Shown one piece after another: positions 62,717-64,000 of a stretch of 64,000 nt of DNA. Source of the stretch: Setophaga petechia (lineage: Eukaryota > Chordata > Aves > Passeriformes > Parulidae). The translations under genes and the position numbers were made by a program. The stretch is from positions 10,096,001 to 10,160,000 of the forward strand of contig JANCRA010000003.1 in NCBI GenBank assembly GCA_024362935.1, read 5' to 3'. The notes beneath the pieces were generated by a model. It was not told where the DNA came from and did no database searches. It saw only the letters and a program-made list of their open reading frames with translations. Each line of letters begins with the position of its first letter. The first letter of the stretch is position 1.

Positions 62717-64000
62717 AATCTTTTCTTATTAGATTTGACATTTTTAAGACTGATGCTGGCTTTTGTGTGTCAGTAGAACTAGGATATATAGTATCTTTCT
62801 CAGAATTTCTAGCCACTCTATAAGACTAGTGATAAGAAGAGTAAATATCTGAATGATTAATTGATGTGAAAAGGAATTTGGAGCGAATCTTAAACCTCAA
62901 ATGAATCCAAATTGTTTAGATGGCAGTAGTCCAGACATTCAGAGCCATATCTGAATTTCTTTCAAGTATGAAATATTTGGGTATTTCAAGCCCAAAGGAC
63001 TTAATTATCTTCATGACTAAACTTGTAGTATCTCCATGGAATTGGAAATTCCTCCCTATTTATGCAGGCAAAATAGGGCTGCATGTGAGAACAATGTGAA
63101 TCAGGAGAGTGGGACCAGGCCATCATGTCTTCACTATCATGGGCCATAACTTAGGGAATGTGAGCTGCAGAAGCAACACCATTCAGAGAAGTGCAGCCCA
63201 ACATCCCTCTCTGGTCATTTCTGCCTTAGCAGCCACCCAAAGCAGATCCATTTAGTCTTTCACTGTTATTCCTCTCTGATAATAGCATTATGTGATTTGA
63301 ATTTGGACAGAAGGTTCCTTCTTCACACGTCTTCCCAATTTTTCTCTTCCTGTTTCTGGTGTGACAACAAATTTTGGCAACATACAGTGTCAACTGAGCC
63401 AGTATCAGCAATCAACACTATTATTACACTGAATACAGTATCTAGAACCACTGTCATTATGTGCACATTGTGAATTGCTCAGGCCTGTGCTTCTGATGCT
63501 CACGATTCAGTGTGACAAGAAGGAAGAATTTTGGAAAGCTCAGTCTGTGCATCTAAAAGTGGGTGGAAGAAGCTGGGTAGCTGAGGAAGTGTTTCATAAT
63601 GCATGGGCACAGTAAACTGACTCAGCACGAATGGATACCAGCTATTCTCTGAGACTGAAAGGAACGAGTGAAAGCAAACCTGCATGAAGTGTTCTAAGAC
63701 CTTGCTCTGTATTGTGCTGGCTGACCTCCTCAGATGACAGAGCACTGTGGTTTTAGGGATGAACCAGCTTTCTCAATCCCTCAGTTCACCTTACTGACCA
63801 GCTGTAAAATTTCAGTCAGTTTCAATGGTTTCTGCAGATGCAGTCTGTCCATTTGGAAACTCCATTCGGTGACTCTCAATGGGAGAAACGTTTAAAATAT
63901 AAAACTTTGCCTTTCACTTGTGTTAGGGAGTAATGGTTTTTTCCTACTTAGGTGTTTTGTTTTGTTGTTTTTAATTTCATTTCATGTTGCCCCTGTAGCA
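62717..64000. other. Non-coding stretch to window end, no gene seen
   Basis: Frames at 63226-63411 and 63500-63745 (minus) are 61-81 codons, without domain or signals. Composition is slightly more balanced from about 63050 onward. No repeat family is recognised. Confidence 0.55.

Overview
This window reads as non-coding vertebrate nuclear DNA, most likely from a bird and perhaps a songbird. The lineage call rests on one element: a roughly 1 kb solo LTR at 31251-32262 whose text I recognise as an avian ERVL-type family (glycine-codon-like GGAGCAG repeats, an AATAAA signal, and a terminal part ending in the family's typical TCAACCCACTACA-like sequence). Other repeats fit an amniote genome: heavily decayed MIR/CORE-SINE pieces, the 3' tail of an L3/CR1-type LINE or Deu-SINE, and an old palindromic element. 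I see no Alu, B1 or L1 and no dense recent repeats. The background is AT-rich and CpG-poor, with stop codons in all frames.

I find no protein-coding gene, rRNA, tRNA, CRISPR array or bacterial operon. The open reading frames are short (mostly 60-145 codons), overlap on both strands, match no domain I know, and are often produced by simple repeats or by the LTR. The window therefore looks like an intergenic desert or the inside of a very large intron. One 87-nt stretch (33663-33749) has good splice-like borders and one open frame of symmetric phase. It is listed only as a speculative exon.

Layout. 1-12.7 kb: unique AT-rich DNA with a C-rich tract, an (AAT)n repeat, two MIR copies (about 6.4 and 9.8 kb) and a block with homeodomain-like motifs (about 10.35-10.56 kb). 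12.7-14.4 kb: a perfect 24-bp tandem duplication, an L3/Deu-type tail, a fragment of an old palindromic repeat and a MIR. 16.1-18.6 kb: the most structured part, with a tRNA-like SINE candidate, a CpG-rich patch, and two blocks that look like conserved regulatory DNA on either side of a 377-bp (CTTT)n/(CT)n tract. 18.6-31.2 kb: mostly featureless, with a regulatory-looking block near 26.1-26.5 kb. 31.25-32.26 kb: the solo LTR, followed by a GC-richer patch. 36.8-37.1 kb: a small CpG-rich island. 37-64 kb: AT-rich DNA with a hairpin (39.6 kb), a POU-octamer/X-box-like cluster (48.9-49.0 kb), a GC-rich patch (49.7-50.1 kb), a palindromic amniote element (55.75-55.86 kb), a strong G-quadruplex candidate on the minus strand (61.4 kb), a regulatory-looking block (61.7-61.9 kb) and a MIR (62.6 kb).

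There are no genes whose cooperation can be described. If the window has a function it is probably cis-regulatory, with the 16.5-18.6 kb cluster the best candidate. Conservation cannot be measured here, so every 'regulatory' call is an inference from composition and motifs.
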